Positions 53,608 through 62,076 of a DNA stretch of 64,000 nt are shown here, in pieces. This DNA comes from Streptomyces sp. A 4/2 (GTDB lineage: Bacteria > Actinomycetota > Actinomycetes > Streptomycetales > Streptomycetaceae), in NCBI RefSeq assembly GCF_940670765.1, contig NZ_CALNVW010000009.1, forward strand, positions 1 through 64,000, given 5' to 3'. Position 1 is the first letter of the stretch. The number at the start of each line of letters is the position of its first letter. Both the position numbers and the translations under genes were made by a program. Below the pieces are notes generated by a model that was not told the DNA's origin, did no database searches, and was given only the letters and a program-made list of their open reading frames with translations.

Positions 53608-54072
53608 ATGGCCAGCAACGACAACGCCGACAGCGCCGGTCCCGGTACGAGCAGCGGTGGTGGCGGGACACGAGGCACGACCACCATCGCCGATACGGTC
53701 GTCGCGACCATCGCGGGCATCGCGGTACGCGAGACCGATGGAATATACGCAGTGGGCGGCAGCGCCTCCCGGGCTTTGGGATCTGTCCGGGACCGGGTGT
53801 CGAAGTCGCCCGCTCACAGCAGGGGAATCAAGGTCGAGGTCGGTGAGACAGAGGCCGCCATCGACCTGGATGTCGTCGTGGAGTACGGCGAGTCGATCTC
53901 GGACATCGCGAAGGAGATCCGCAGCGGGGTGACGGACGCGGTGGAGACGATGACCGGCCTGAAGGTCGTCGAGATCAACATCAAGGTGCTCGACGTCCAC
54001 GTACCCGGAGCGGACGACGACAGCGACGACGAGGACGAGGACAGCGGCGGCCGGAGCGTACGGGCGCGGTAG
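53608..54072 (+). CDS. Asp23/Gls24 family envelope stress protein, copy 1
   Basis: 154 aa. A disordered Ser/Gly start, then the Asp23 domain: ADTVVATIAGIAVRETDGIYAVGG, IKVEVGETEAAIDLDVVVEYG and SISDIAKEIRSGVTDAVE, VVEINIKVLDVHV, and an acidic tail (DDDSDDEDEDSGG). Asp23 proteins bind the membrane and respond to envelope stress. GGAGGATCTTCCG precedes the ATG. Its coding and leader sequence is repeated almost unchanged at 57797-58411. Divergent from gvpO. Confidence 0.9.
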   Translation: MASNDNADSAGPGTSSGGGGTRGTTTIADTVVATIAGIAVRETDGIYAVGGSASRALGSVRDRVSKSPAHSRGIKVEVGETEAAIDLDVVVEYGESISDIAKEIRSGVTDAVETMTGLKVVEINIKVLDVHVPGADDDSDDEDEDSGGRSVRAR

Positions 54073-54467
54073 ATACCTGCACCTGCGGTAGCTCTCGCAG
54101 CGCCCGAAAGGCTCGTTCCTCCCCCATGTGCCATGCGCGCTCACGTGCGACGGCGAGAACACTGCTCGTGTCCACGGCGGAGCGGGCATGGCTTCGTTCG
54201 ATGGGACTCCAAGTAGCCTCAATTCGACGGGAGTTCGGATATCTCGCCATGCGGCGGGTCGACCGGGAGTGGGGCGGACCGGTACCGGACCGATCCAAGG
54301 ATGCACGGGGGCGGAATTCGGGGGAAAGTGGAGTGGCGGGGGTACCGGGGCCTCGTTCCGCGCCCTCCCGAGCGGGGACACATCGAGGTTCAGAACGGTG
54401 AAGGAGGCACGCGCCCGCTCTGCCGGGGCGTGTTTGGACCGCTTCTCTCCAGCCCTTAGAGGCACTC
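54073..54467 (+). other. Leader region before the bipolar protein gene
   Basis: 395 bp with no supported gene on either strand. AGAGGCACTC supplies the ribosome site at its right end. I see no strong hairpin or recognised promoter. Confidence 0.4.
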
Positions 54468-55127
54468 ATGGAAAACAGTACGAAGGTTTCTCTCGCCGCC
54501 GCTGTAGCGGCTGGCTACGTCCTTGGCCGAACCAAGAAAGGGAAGCTGGCCATCGGTCTCGCATCCCTGGTGGCGGGCCAGCAGCTCCCACTGAATCCAC
54601 GGGAACTCGTCAGCATGGGCGCCCGCAAGCTGGCCGCGAATCCGCAGGTGGCGCCCCTCATCGAGCAAGCACGGGGTGACGTGCTGGACGCTGGGCGCAC
54701 TGCACTGTCGGCTACAGCCAACCGTCGCCTCGAAGCCGTCGCCGATGCGCTCCAGGAACGCACCAACGCGTTGCTGGAGCCTCCTCCGGACGAGGACGAG
54801 GACGAGGACCACGACGAGGAAGAGGACGAGGACGAGCCTGAGGACGAGGAGCCCGAAGAGGAAGAGGAGGAAGAAGAGGAGGAAGAACCTCCTCGCCGTC
54901 GTCCGACGAAGCGATCCGCTGGAGCGGCGAAGAAGACTCCCTCGAAGAAGGCACCGGCGAAGAAGGCACAGGCGAAGAAGGCACCGGCGAAGAAGACCGC
55001 CGCCAAAAAGACCGCGCCCAAGAGGACAGCGGCAAAGAAGCCCGCCAAGAAGACAGCGGAAAAGAAGCCGTCCACGAAGGGGGCTGCTGCGAAGGAGTCT
55101 TCGAACCGCAACAGCCGTAGGAGGTAA
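54468..55127 (+). CDS. Bipolar acidic/basic protein next to the gas vesicle operon (GvpY-like?)
   Basis: 219 aa. N-terminal hydrophobic motif VSLAAAVAAGYVLGRTKKGKLAIGLASLVAG, then a helical part, an acidic block (about residues 101-139, nearly all Asp/Glu) and a basic tail of KKAPAKK/KKTAAKK repeats like histone H1 or HupS tails. Next gene 5 bp away. By position it may be the actinobacterial GvpY, but in the gene order I remember (gvpOAFGYZJLSK) that gene lies inside the operon; not certain. Confidence 0.7.
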   Translation: MENSTKVSLAAAVAAGYVLGRTKKGKLAIGLASLVAGQQLPLNPRELVSMGARKLAANPQVAPLIEQARGDVLDAGRTALSATANRRLEAVADALQERTNALLEPPPDEDEDEDHDEEEDEDEPEDEEPEEEEEEEEEEEPPRRRPTKRSAGAAKKTPSKKAPAKKAQAKKAPAKKTAAKKTAPKRTAAKKPAKKTAEKKPSTKGAAAKESSNRNSRRR

Positions 55128-55132
55128 CTCTC

Positions 55133-56104
55133 ATGGCCAAGCAGGAGGACAATCCCACAGACAAGGGCCAGTCCGGCCTGGACCAGGTCAAGGAGCAGTT
55201 GTCGGCCTACCTAGGGGCGCAGGGACAGCGGCTTGTCGATTCGGCCACCGGAAAACTCACCGACCTCGCGCAGGGCATTGGAGACACGGACGGAGACGAC
55301 GGGGGTGGTCTTCTTGACGTCGGAAAGCGAGTACTCGGCGGTGAGAATCCGGTCAAGGCCTTCGTGGGCGAGAAGGCCGGTGCAGTGAAGGACAAGGCCG
55401 TGGATTCGGTCAAAGGCGCCTTCGGCGGGGGCAGCGATGGCGGGAAGTCCGGAAGCGTCAAGGTGACCAATATCGTCGAGGTCATCGACATCGGCATGCC
55501 CTTGCGCACGGTGTATGACCGGTGGACCGAGATCGAGGAGTTCAGCTCGTTCACCAAGGGCGTCACCGGCGTGTCTCAATCGGACGAGATCGAGAGCGAC
55601 TGGAAACTCAAAGTCGCCTTCTCCAACCGCAGTTGGAAGGCCACAGTTCAAGAGCAAGTACCCGACGACCGCATCGTATGGACATCCGAGGGCGCGCAAG
55701 GGACGACCCACGGCGCCATCAGCTTCCACGAACTGGCCCCGCGACTGACGCGCATCGTCGCTGTCGTCGAGTACACCCCCTCCGGATTCTTCGAGAAGAC
55801 CGGCAACATCTGGCGGGCCCAGGGGCGCCGACTGCGGTTGGATCTCAAGCACTTCCAGCGGTACGTGACGCTTACCGACGACGACGAAGTCGAAGGCTGG
55901 CGTGGCGAGATCCGCGACGGGGAAGTCGTGCGGAGCCACGAAGAGGGCCTCGAAGACGACGAGGACGAGTCTGGCGGCGAAGAGGAAGAAGACGAAGAGC
56001 CAGAAGACGATGAGGACGACGACGGCGAGGAGTACGACGGCGAGGAGTACGAGGACGAAGAGGGGGACGAAGAAGAGGAGCCGGAGGACGAAGAAGAGGA
56101 GTGA
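55133..56104 (+). CDS. SRPBCC-domain protein with acidic tail (GvpZ-like?)
   Basis: 323 aa. The N-terminal 110 residues are helical and Gly-rich; the SRPBCC (polyketide cyclase/START-like) domain is VTNIVEVIDIGMPLRTVYDRWTEIEEFSSF through WRAQGRRLRLDLKHFQRYV. About 60 nearly pure Asp/Glu residues end it. GGAGG precedes the ATG. Co-transcribed with the bipolar protein gene. Hydrophobic-ligand or protein binding is the general role of this fold. Confidence 0.8.
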   Translation: MAKQEDNPTDKGQSGLDQVKEQLSAYLGAQGQRLVDSATGKLTDLAQGIGDTDGDDGGGLLDVGKRVLGGENPVKAFVGEKAGAVKDKAVDSVKGAFGGGSDGGKSGSVKVTNIVEVIDIGMPLRTVYDRWTEIEEFSSFTKGVTGVSQSDEIESDWKLKVAFSNRSWKATVQEQVPDDRIVWTSEGAQGTTHGAISFHELAPRLTRIVAVVEYTPSGFFEKTGNIWRAQGRRLRLDLKHFQRYVTLTDDDEVEGWRGEIRDGEVVRSHEEGLEDDEDESGGEEEEDEEPEDDEDDDGEEYDGEEYEDEEGDEEEEPEDEEEE

Positions 56105-56196
56105 GAGCCGAATCGCCGACGTCCCGGAATTTCCCCTGACCACCTCGCCACTCTGTTTGAGCCCGAGGCACTTCGACCGACTGCTCACTTCGGGCA

Positions 56197-56461
56197 CTAC
56201 TCGGGCACTGTCGCACCGTCCGGCCGACCGCCCGTCCCGTACGCATGCTGATCGCCGTGCTGTACGGCGAAGACCGACCCGGACCCGTGGACGATGTCGG
56301 TCTGTTCGAAGGTGATGGTCCGACGGTCGTCCGGCAGCGGCGGCGGCCTCCGCCGCCAGCCGCGCCAGCGCCTCGCGGCAGGAGGGGTCGCGACGTATCA
56401 GTGCCGCGAGTTCCAAGGCCCAGAAGCCGAAGAGCGAACGCCGGATCTCGTCGGCGTCCGG
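56197..56461 (-). pseudogene. Broken copy of the gene at 58464-58940
   Basis: Minus-strand sequence reads DADEIRRSLFGFWALELAAL, then RRDPSCREALARLAAEAAAA, loses frame at a 2-bp deletion near 56336, and continues in another frame as FEQTDIVHGSGSVFAVQHGD and QHAYG to a stop at 56197. The N-terminal half is missing: beyond 56461 the DNA instead resembles 59085-59150. So it is a truncated, frameshifted duplicate. Confidence 0.82.
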
Positions 56462-56488
56462 GGGCGGCCGGGCCCGGGTGCTCGCGGC

Positions 56489-57673
56489 TCAGGTACCTGC
56501 GTGGATTCCCGCGCGCAGGATCACGTCCACCAGCCTGTCCGCCGCGTCCGGACGCCCGTGGGCACGCGCCCGTTCCGCCATCGCCGCCCGTCGTGCCGGG
56601 TCGATGAGCAGCGGGCCCACCGCGTCGCGGAGACGCGCTCCGGTGACGTCGCCGATCAGGGCGACAGCGGCGCCGGCCTCTTCGAGGTGGCGGGCGTTGT
56701 GCGCCTGTTCGTTCCCGGCCGATGAGGCGAGCGGGATGAACACGCCGGGCTTACCGAGGGCGGTCAGCTCGGCAAGCGTGCCCGCGCCGCTGCGGGAGAT
56801 CACCACGTCGGCCAGCGCCAGGACGTCGGGGAGTTCGGGACCGACGAACCCGGCAAGGTAGTAGCGGCCCTGCAGGCCCGGAGGGAGCGCCGACACATGG
56901 TGGTGCAGCTCCGCGACGTTGGCCGGTCCGCACTGGTGGATCACGTTCGCGCGTTCCAGCAGCCACGTCAGCGAGTCTCGCACCACGCCGTTGATCTGCT
57001 GCGCGCCCTGCGCGCCGCCGGTGACGTACACGGTCGGCAGGCGCCGCTCGAAGCCGTGCAGCCCCAGTGCCTCAACTGCCTTGTCCGGGTGGCCGGTCAG
57101 CACCTCGGGGCGGACCGGATTGCCGGTCACGACGCCGGCGGCGCGCACCGACTCCGGGAGGAGCGGCAGCGACGATTCCGACGACAGTGCGATCCTGGTC
57201 GCCGAGCTCGCGAGCTTCCGGTTGGCCAGGCCCAGGCGCACGGTCTGTTCGTGCAGGACCAGCGGGCGGCGGCACATACGGGCGGCCAGGCCTGCGGGGA
57301 CGGCCACGTAGCCGCCGGTGGCGAGTACGACGTCCGGCTGGAAGTCGGCGACGATCTTCCGGGCCTGTGCCACACCCAGCGGCACCCGGGCCATGTCCTT
57401 GACGTTGGCCGGGGACACCATTTTGAGCGGGTTGCTGGAACGGCGGATCTTGCCCGTGGCGACCGTGGTGAACGGGATGCCCTCGGCCGGTGCGACCCGG
57501 GCCTCCAGGCCGTCCGGCGTACCGATCCACAGCACGTCGAGCGACCTGCCCTCTGCCGCCAGCCGAGCCCGTAGCGCGCGGATCGCGGTCACTGCGGGGT
57601 AGGTGTGGCCCCCTGTACCTCCCCCCGTGACGATCAGACGGAAGGGGCGAGGAAGAGAAGAAGGACTGTTCAC
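56489..57673 (-). CDS. murG: Diverged MurG paralogue (GT28 glycosyltransferase)
   Basis: 394 aa with both GT28 halves: IVTGGGTGGHTYPAVTAIRA at the N-terminus, and GAGTLAELTALGKPGVFIPL with NEQAHNARHLEEAGAA near the C-terminus. Several MurG signature residues are altered: HEQN reads HEQT, GGSQGA reads GGAQGA. It is not in a division cell-wall cluster. It may attach GlcNAc to a lipid carrier other than lipid I. GTG 57673 follows TAGGGT by 7 nt, suggesting a leaderless mRNA; ATG 57706 is an alternative. Confidence 0.85.
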   Translation of the reverse strand: MNSPSSLPRPFRLIVTGGGTGGHTYPAVTAIRALRARLAAEGRSLDVLWIGTPDGLEARVAPAEGIPFTTVATGKIRRSSNPLKMVSPANVKDMARVPLGVAQARKIVADFQPDVVLATGGYVAVPAGLAARMCRRPLVLHEQTVRLGLANRKLASSATRIALSSESSLPLLPESVRAAGVVTGNPVRPEVLTGHPDKAVEALGLHGFERRLPTVYVTGGAQGAQQINGVVRDSLTWLLERANVIHQCGPANVAELHHHVSALPPGLQGRYYLAGFVGPELPDVLALADVVISRSGAGTLAELTALGKPGVFIPLASSAGNEQAHNARHLEEAGAAVALIGDVTGARLRDAVGPLLIDPARRAAMAERARAHGRPDAADRLVDVILRAGIHAGT

Positions 57674-57749
57674 CCGGCGCACCCTACTGGCTGCGCTCCA
57701 GCCCATGACAATGCACAAGCTCTGCTGCCGTTCCTGCGGGGCCGATCCG

Positions 57750-57776
57750 CCTGGTGGGACGGCCCGTCCCACCAGG
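57750..57776. promoter_or_regulatory. 27-bp palindrome between murG paralogue and second Asp23 gene
   Basis: CCTGGTGGGACGG and its exact complement flank one base. It lies in the divergent promoter region, so it may be an operator; a hairpin role is also possible. Confidence 0.5.
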
Positions 57777-57949
57777 CCGTAACCGTTCCGGGAACCACGC
57801 GAATGGCGGCATGCCGGAGACGGGAGGAGATTGGGAGGAGTGAGATGCGCACCGCCATGCGGGCGAGCCCTCGCTGAAGGGCGTGTGGCGTTCGCTGAAG
57901 GACGTGTCGCGTTGCGCAGACCAGCTCTTCTTCCTCTGGAGGATCTCCG

Positions 57950-58411
57950 ATGGCCAGCAACGACAACACCGGCAGCACCACTCTCGGTACGGGCAGTGAT
58001 GGTGGCGGGACACGAGGCACCACCACCATCGCCGATACGGTCGTCGCGACCATCGCGGGCATCGCGGTCCGGGAGACCGAGGGGATCTACGCGGTCGGCG
58101 GCGGCACGACCCGGGCCCTGGGATCGGTACGGGACAAGGTGGCCAGGACGCCCGCCCACGGCAGGGGCGTCAAGGTCGAGGTCGGCGAGACAGAGGCCGC
58201 CATCGACGTGGACATCGTCGTGGAGTACGGCGAGTCGATCTCGGACATCGCGAAGGAGATCCGCAGCGGGGTGACGGACGCGGTGGAGACGATGACCGGC
58301 CTGAAGGTCGTCGAGATCAACATCAAGGTGCTCGACGTCCATGTGCCGGGAGAGGACGCCGACGAAGACGAGGACGAGGACAGCGGCGGTAAGAGCGACC
58401 GGGTGCGTTGA
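57950..58411 (+). CDS. Asp23/Gls24 family envelope stress protein, copy 2
   Basis: 153 aa, near-identical to the product of 53608-54072; differences are mostly in the Ser/Gly start (TGSTTLGTGSDGG) and acidic tail. About 125 consecutive bases of the second half are identical between copies. The leader from about 57797 is also shared. GGAGGATCTCCG precedes the ATG. Confidence 0.9.
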   Translation: MASNDNTGSTTLGTGSDGGGTRGTTTIADTVVATIAGIAVRETEGIYAVGGGTTRALGSVRDKVARTPAHGRGVKVEVGETEAAIDVDIVVEYGESISDIAKEIRSGVTDAVETMTGLKVVEINIKVLDVHVPGEDADEDEDEDSGGKSDRVR

Positions 58412-58463
58412 GCGGTCGGGCCGTTGACCGGTCGGGCCGTTGAGCTCGGGCGGGACGAGGGCC

Positions 58464-58940
58464 CTACCGCTGTTCCGCGTCGCGCGGAGGTTCGGCCGGG
58501 GCCGTCCCGTACGCGTGCTGGTCGCCGTGCTGCACGGCGAAGACCGACCCCGAGCCGTGGACGATGTTGGTCTGTTCGAAGGTGAAGGTCCGGCGGTCGT
58601 CCGGCAGCGCGGCGGCGACCTCGGCCGCCAGCCGCGCCAGCGCCTCACGGCAGGACGGGTCGCGGCGCAGCAGCGCCGCGAGTTCCAGGGCCCAGAAGCC
58701 GAAGAGCGAGCGCCGGATCTCGTCGGCGTCCGGGAGTACGGCCTGCTGTACGAGAGCCGCGTTGCCGTCCAGTTGGGCCTCGATCGCGGCCCGGCGGGCG
58801 CGGTCGGCGCGGCCGGTACGGTCGGTCCGCTGGAAGAGGGCGAGTACGGCGCTTCGCGTCCCCTGCCATACGTCCGTGGCCATCGCGGCGACCACCGCTG
58901 CGGCTCCCGCTTCCGCGAGTGCCGTCAGTTCCTCGTTCAC
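58464..58940 (-). CDS. Small helical protein with Gly/Gln signalling-type tail
   Basis: 158 aa. Residues 1-36 form an Ala-rich hydrophobic helix (LTALAEAGAAAVVAAMATDV) that could enter membranes; to about residue 112 it is all helical. The tail 125-145 reads N-x3-GSGSVFAVQHGDQH, the same pattern as in the protein encoded just upstream. GTG 58940 with GGAGG 5 nt before; 16 bp from the upstream stop, so one operon. A broken copy lies at 56197-56461. No named family recognised; resembles effector partners that carry amyloid-like (RHIM-type) motifs. Confidence 0.75.
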   Translation of the reverse strand: MNEELTALAEAGAAAVVAAMATDVWQGTRSAVLALFQRTDRTGRADRARRAAIEAQLDGNAALVQQAVLPDADEIRRSLFGFWALELAALLRRDPSCREALARLAAEVAAALPDDRRTFTFEQTNIVHGSGSVFAVQHGDQHAYGTAPAEPPRDAEQR

Positions 58941-58956
58941 GACGCCTCCTTCTCGG

Positions 58957-59784
58957 TCAGGGCTTTCCGGTGATGTGGATGTGCTGGATGCCGTTCTGGG
59001 TCGCGTAGACGGTGCCGTGCCCCGACGCCTTGTTGATCATCTCCGAGAGGCCGCCGGGCACTTCGGCCGTGGGCGCGGGTGCCGCGTGGCGGCCCGGCTG
59101 CCCGGGTTCTCGCGGCCCGGATTCTCGCGGCTCAGGTAGCTGCGCGGATGCGCGCGCGGATGCGTGCGCGGGTGACCCGTACCCGGACAGGTGGAGCCAG
59201 GCCGGTGCGGTGAACTCCTTCTCGGCGACGGCTACTTCGCGGAAGGTCTCCGGGTCGAGACCGGGGTAGCCGTGCGGCACCGTCTCCTCGTAGTAGTGCT
59301 GCGAGACCAGGAGCGAGGCGGCCACCGAGTCCGGCGCCTCCGCCAGGGCGGCGCGGGCCGGGGCCGCGTCGAGGAGCCGGGCGAGGACTTCGAGCGGTCG
59401 CCCGGTCACTCCGCCGTCCCAGCCGATGCACACGTCACCGGCGTGCAGGGCGGTCCGGACGCGGATCGAGGTCTTCTCCCCCGCAGTTCGGTTGTGGGCA
59501 CGGAGGCGGGCCGCGAGTTCAGGGATCAGCGGGTGGATCAGCCTGGGCTTCCGCACTCCGGCCGGGGCCGTCACCCGGAAGCCGTCGCCCAGATCGTCCC
59601 GCAGGCAAGCCTCCCAGTCGATGCCGCTCACCTCGAACGACTCACGCAGCGCCGTCGCCAGTACGGATCGGATCTGCTGCAACGCGACATTGCCACGCCC
59701 GCCCGAGCCGACGATGTCGACGGCCAGCACGGCCCGGTACTCCCACACGTCTTCCCTGGGTCGCATTCCGCTCACTTGTTTCAC
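58957..59784 (-). CDS. Class III nucleotide cyclase-like protein with Gly/Gln tail
   Basis: 275 aa. LAVDIVGSG (D23) and LRDDLGDGFRV (D67) occupy the two metal-Asp positions of class III cyclases, and IRVRTALHAGDVCIG then VTGRPLEVLARLLDA match the end of the cyclase homology domain (residues 18-140). The usual Asn of NxxxR is replaced, so activity is uncertain. A Pro-rich linker leads to tail 251-271: N-x3-GHGTVYATQNGIQH. GTG 59784 with AGGAGG 5 nt upstream. Divergent from a Crp/Fnr gene. Confidence 0.75.
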   Translation of the reverse strand: MKQVSGMRPREDVWEYRAVLAVDIVGSGGRGNVALQQIRSVLATALRESFEVSGIDWEACLRDDLGDGFRVTAPAGVRKPRLIHPLIPELAARLRAHNRTAGEKTSIRVRTALHAGDVCIGWDGGVTGRPLEVLARLLDAAPARAALAEAPDSVAASLLVSQHYYEETVPHGYPGLDPETFREVAVAEKEFTAPAWLHLSGYGSPAHASARASAQLPEPRESGPREPGQPGRHAAPAPTAEVPGGLSEMINKASGHGTVYATQNGIQHIHITGKP

Positions 59785-60050
59785 TCACTCCTCCTGGGGC
59801 TCGCGGCCTGCCGCGCAGCCGTCTGTGCGTCGCGGCTCGTCGTAGCAGTACCCCAAGTACCCCTGTGGTGCTGGAAGTCCACTCTGCTCCGAGGAAGCCG
59901 TCCACATCTCGTCGCAATACTGGATCCGCACCGTCCGCACGGGAGTTCCGGGAACGGGTGTCGGCGAACACGGCGCCGGGCGTGCGCCCGGGGCGCAGAC
60001 TGGTTGCCGCGGCGAAGCGAAGCCCGTAGGTGTGAGGAGACAACAGGACC

Positions 60051-60818
60051 ATGGCGGACGGAGATCCGGGCCGGGGTGCAGGGGGTCGTCGGCCGCGTGA
60101 GAAGTGGGCCTGGCCGACATCGAGCCTGCTCGGCGGCCTCGCACCGGCCGCGCGCGAGCGGCTGCTCGCCCTGGGTGCTCAGGTGCGGTATCCGGCCGAC
60201 CGCGTACTCATGCGCGAATCGGAGCGGACCACCTTCGTACTGATCCTGCTCGACGGCGTGGTCAAGGCGACCGGCCGTACCCACGACGGCCGGGACGCCC
60301 TGCTCGCCGTACGGATGGGCGGGGATCTGGTCGGTGAGTTCGCCGGGGTCGACGGACGGCCCCGGTCGGCGACCGTCACCACCTGCGGGCCGGTCGCCGC
60401 GCGGAGCGTCACGCGCGGCGACTTCCTCGACTGCATGCAGCGGGACCCCCGGATCGCCCACGCGGTCAACGCGTCCATCGTGACGAAGCTGCGCGTCGCC
60501 AACAGCCGGCGCATCGACTTCACCGGGTGCGACGCCGCGACCCGGCTGGCGCGGGTGCTGCACCAGATCGCGTTGACGTACGGGGAACGGGCCGGCGAGG
60601 GAGCGGTGATCCGCTGGCCCATCACCCAGCCGGAACTCGCCACGCTGTCCGGCGCGGCCGAACCCACCGTCCACAAGGCGCTGCGCAGACTGCGCGAGAC
60701 GGGGGTGGTCTCCACGGGCTACCGCACCATCAGGGTGGAGGACCTGGCTCTGTTGAGCAGCATCGCCTTCGATGCGGGAGATGCGGACGACGCGGATGAC
60801 GCGGGCGCGGGGCTGTAG
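60051..60818 (+). CDS. Crp/Fnr family transcription regulator
   Basis: 255 aa. Cyclic-nucleotide binding fold at about residues 27-145 (LGAQVRYPADRVLMRESERT, VLILLDGVVKATG, GDLVGEFAGVDG) and a C-terminal winged helix (WPITQPELATLSGAAEPTVH, KALRRLRETGVV). The phosphate-cassette region reads VGEFAGVDGRPRSATVT, with the ERS/RS-type Arg retained. Divergent (266 bp) from the cyclase-like gene, so it may sense that product and control the operon. Confidence 0.88.
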   Translation: MADGDPGRGAGGRRPREKWAWPTSSLLGGLAPAARERLLALGAQVRYPADRVLMRESERTTFVLILLDGVVKATGRTHDGRDALLAVRMGGDLVGEFAGVDGRPRSATVTTCGPVAARSVTRGDFLDCMQRDPRIAHAVNASIVTKLRVANSRRIDFTGCDAATRLARVLHQIALTYGERAGEGAVIRWPITQPELATLSGAAEPTVHKALRRLRETGVVSTGYRTIRVEDLALLSSIAFDAGDADDADDAGAGL

Positions 60819-60932
60819 GAAGTCATTTCATTCGGCCATACCGGTAGGCCGGGGCCTGGGCGTCGAAGATCACCCCCTTCGGCTCGCTCCCGTCAGCCGG
60901 CAGCACCCCCGGCCTGCCCTCATGCAGAGGGC

Positions 60933-61856
60933 TCAGCTGTACACGAGAAGGTGGTCACACGTATTCGTGCCGTCGTGGAGCGAAGAGTCGCTGTTGAGGA
61001 CGTAGAAAGCCCCGGCGAATCCCGCAGCCGTCATCTTCGGCACCACGATCAGTGTCTGGTTCGCCATGTTCAGCCCGTTCGGCTTCACCACGTGCTGTTG
61101 CAACTGCGCGAAGAGATTCATCCCGAGACTGGGCAGCCTGAGGGCTCGGTACGTACGGTCCCCCGACCCGTCCGAGCCCGTGACCGGTACCCGGTACTTC
61201 ACGGCGTCCCATTGCGCGGGGTTGGTGGCCATGCGTCCCATCATCTCCAGGTCCTGCAGCCGCCGTTGCGTGCTCGCCCGGACCCCGGCCATGTGAATGT
61301 GCAACTGGTTGAGGACCCGGGCGCTCTGCGAGTTGATCCCCAGACCGATATTCGGATACTGCACGGGGACGCTCCCTCCGCTCCGGGCGTTGTCCCATGC
61401 GTCGTTCCAGTAATTCGGCGCGCCGGAGGTCTCGATGAACGGGCATTCGATACCAGTGATCCGGCAACTGGGGGTCAGGAGAAAGTTGTGCTGGCTCGAC
61501 GGCCTGCCGTGCAGTACGACGTAGTCCGAGGTCACCTTCAGGCAGGCGGGAGGGTTCTGCCCGGGGGGCAGGGGTTTTCCATGCGTGCAGTACTCGACGT
61601 CCCGCCACAGCGAATCGTTGTCGGAAGGTTTACCGCAGAGGGGCTGGAGCTGGGCAGGGGGGCAGGTCGGGGTTCCCCCGGGAGGTGGAGTGGGACACGT
61701 GTCGGGGGTGGGGTCTGCGTACGTCGGGGCGGCTGCCGAGGCGGTGCGTCCGGTCGTCGCTTCCACGCCGGTCAGGAGCGTCGCCGCACCGATGACGCCG
61801 GAGAGCGCCACGAACCGACGCCGAGGCAGCTCGTTCGAAGTCTTGTCGTCATTCAT
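60933..61856 (-). CDS. Secreted CDP-diacylglycerol pyrophosphatase-like protein
   Basis: 307 aa. Tat signal (NELPRRRFVALSG then hydrophobic, AASAA). The mature part has VLHGRPSSQHNFLLTPSCRI, TGIECPFIE and LNQLHIHMAG, the HIT-like CDH family pattern with catalytic HxH. It would hydrolyse CDP-lipid or other nucleotide diphosphate substrates outside the cell. Six Cys suggest disulfides. Confidence 0.82.
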   Translation of the reverse strand: MNDDKTSNELPRRRFVALSGVIGAATLLTGVEATTGRTASAAAPTYADPTPDTCPTPPPGGTPTCPPAQLQPLCGKPSDNDSLWRDVEYCTHGKPLPPGQNPPACLKVTSDYVVLHGRPSSQHNFLLTPSCRITGIECPFIETSGAPNYWNDAWDNARSGGSVPVQYPNIGLGINSQSARVLNQLHIHMAGVRASTQRRLQDLEMMGRMATNPAQWDAVKYRVPVTGSDGSGDRTYRALRLPSLGMNLFAQLQQHVVKPNGLNMANQTLIVVPKMTAAGFAGAFYVLNSDSSLHDGTNTCDHLLVYS

Positions 61857-62076
61857 GCGTGCTCTCCGATGGTGATGTCCACTGCATGGACTTCCCGGCC
61901 GCGAGTCAGAAAGGACGGCCCGCCCAGTTCTGGCCTCGCCGATTCGGTCACAGGGTAGGGAGCGACGAGCGGGTTACCTATCGACTGCCCCGGTCGGTGC
62001 CACGTGTTCCGCCATTCAGCGGCCATCCCGTTTCTCCTCCTCCGAGTGGTGCTCGACCGAGTAGCCGATCACGACG

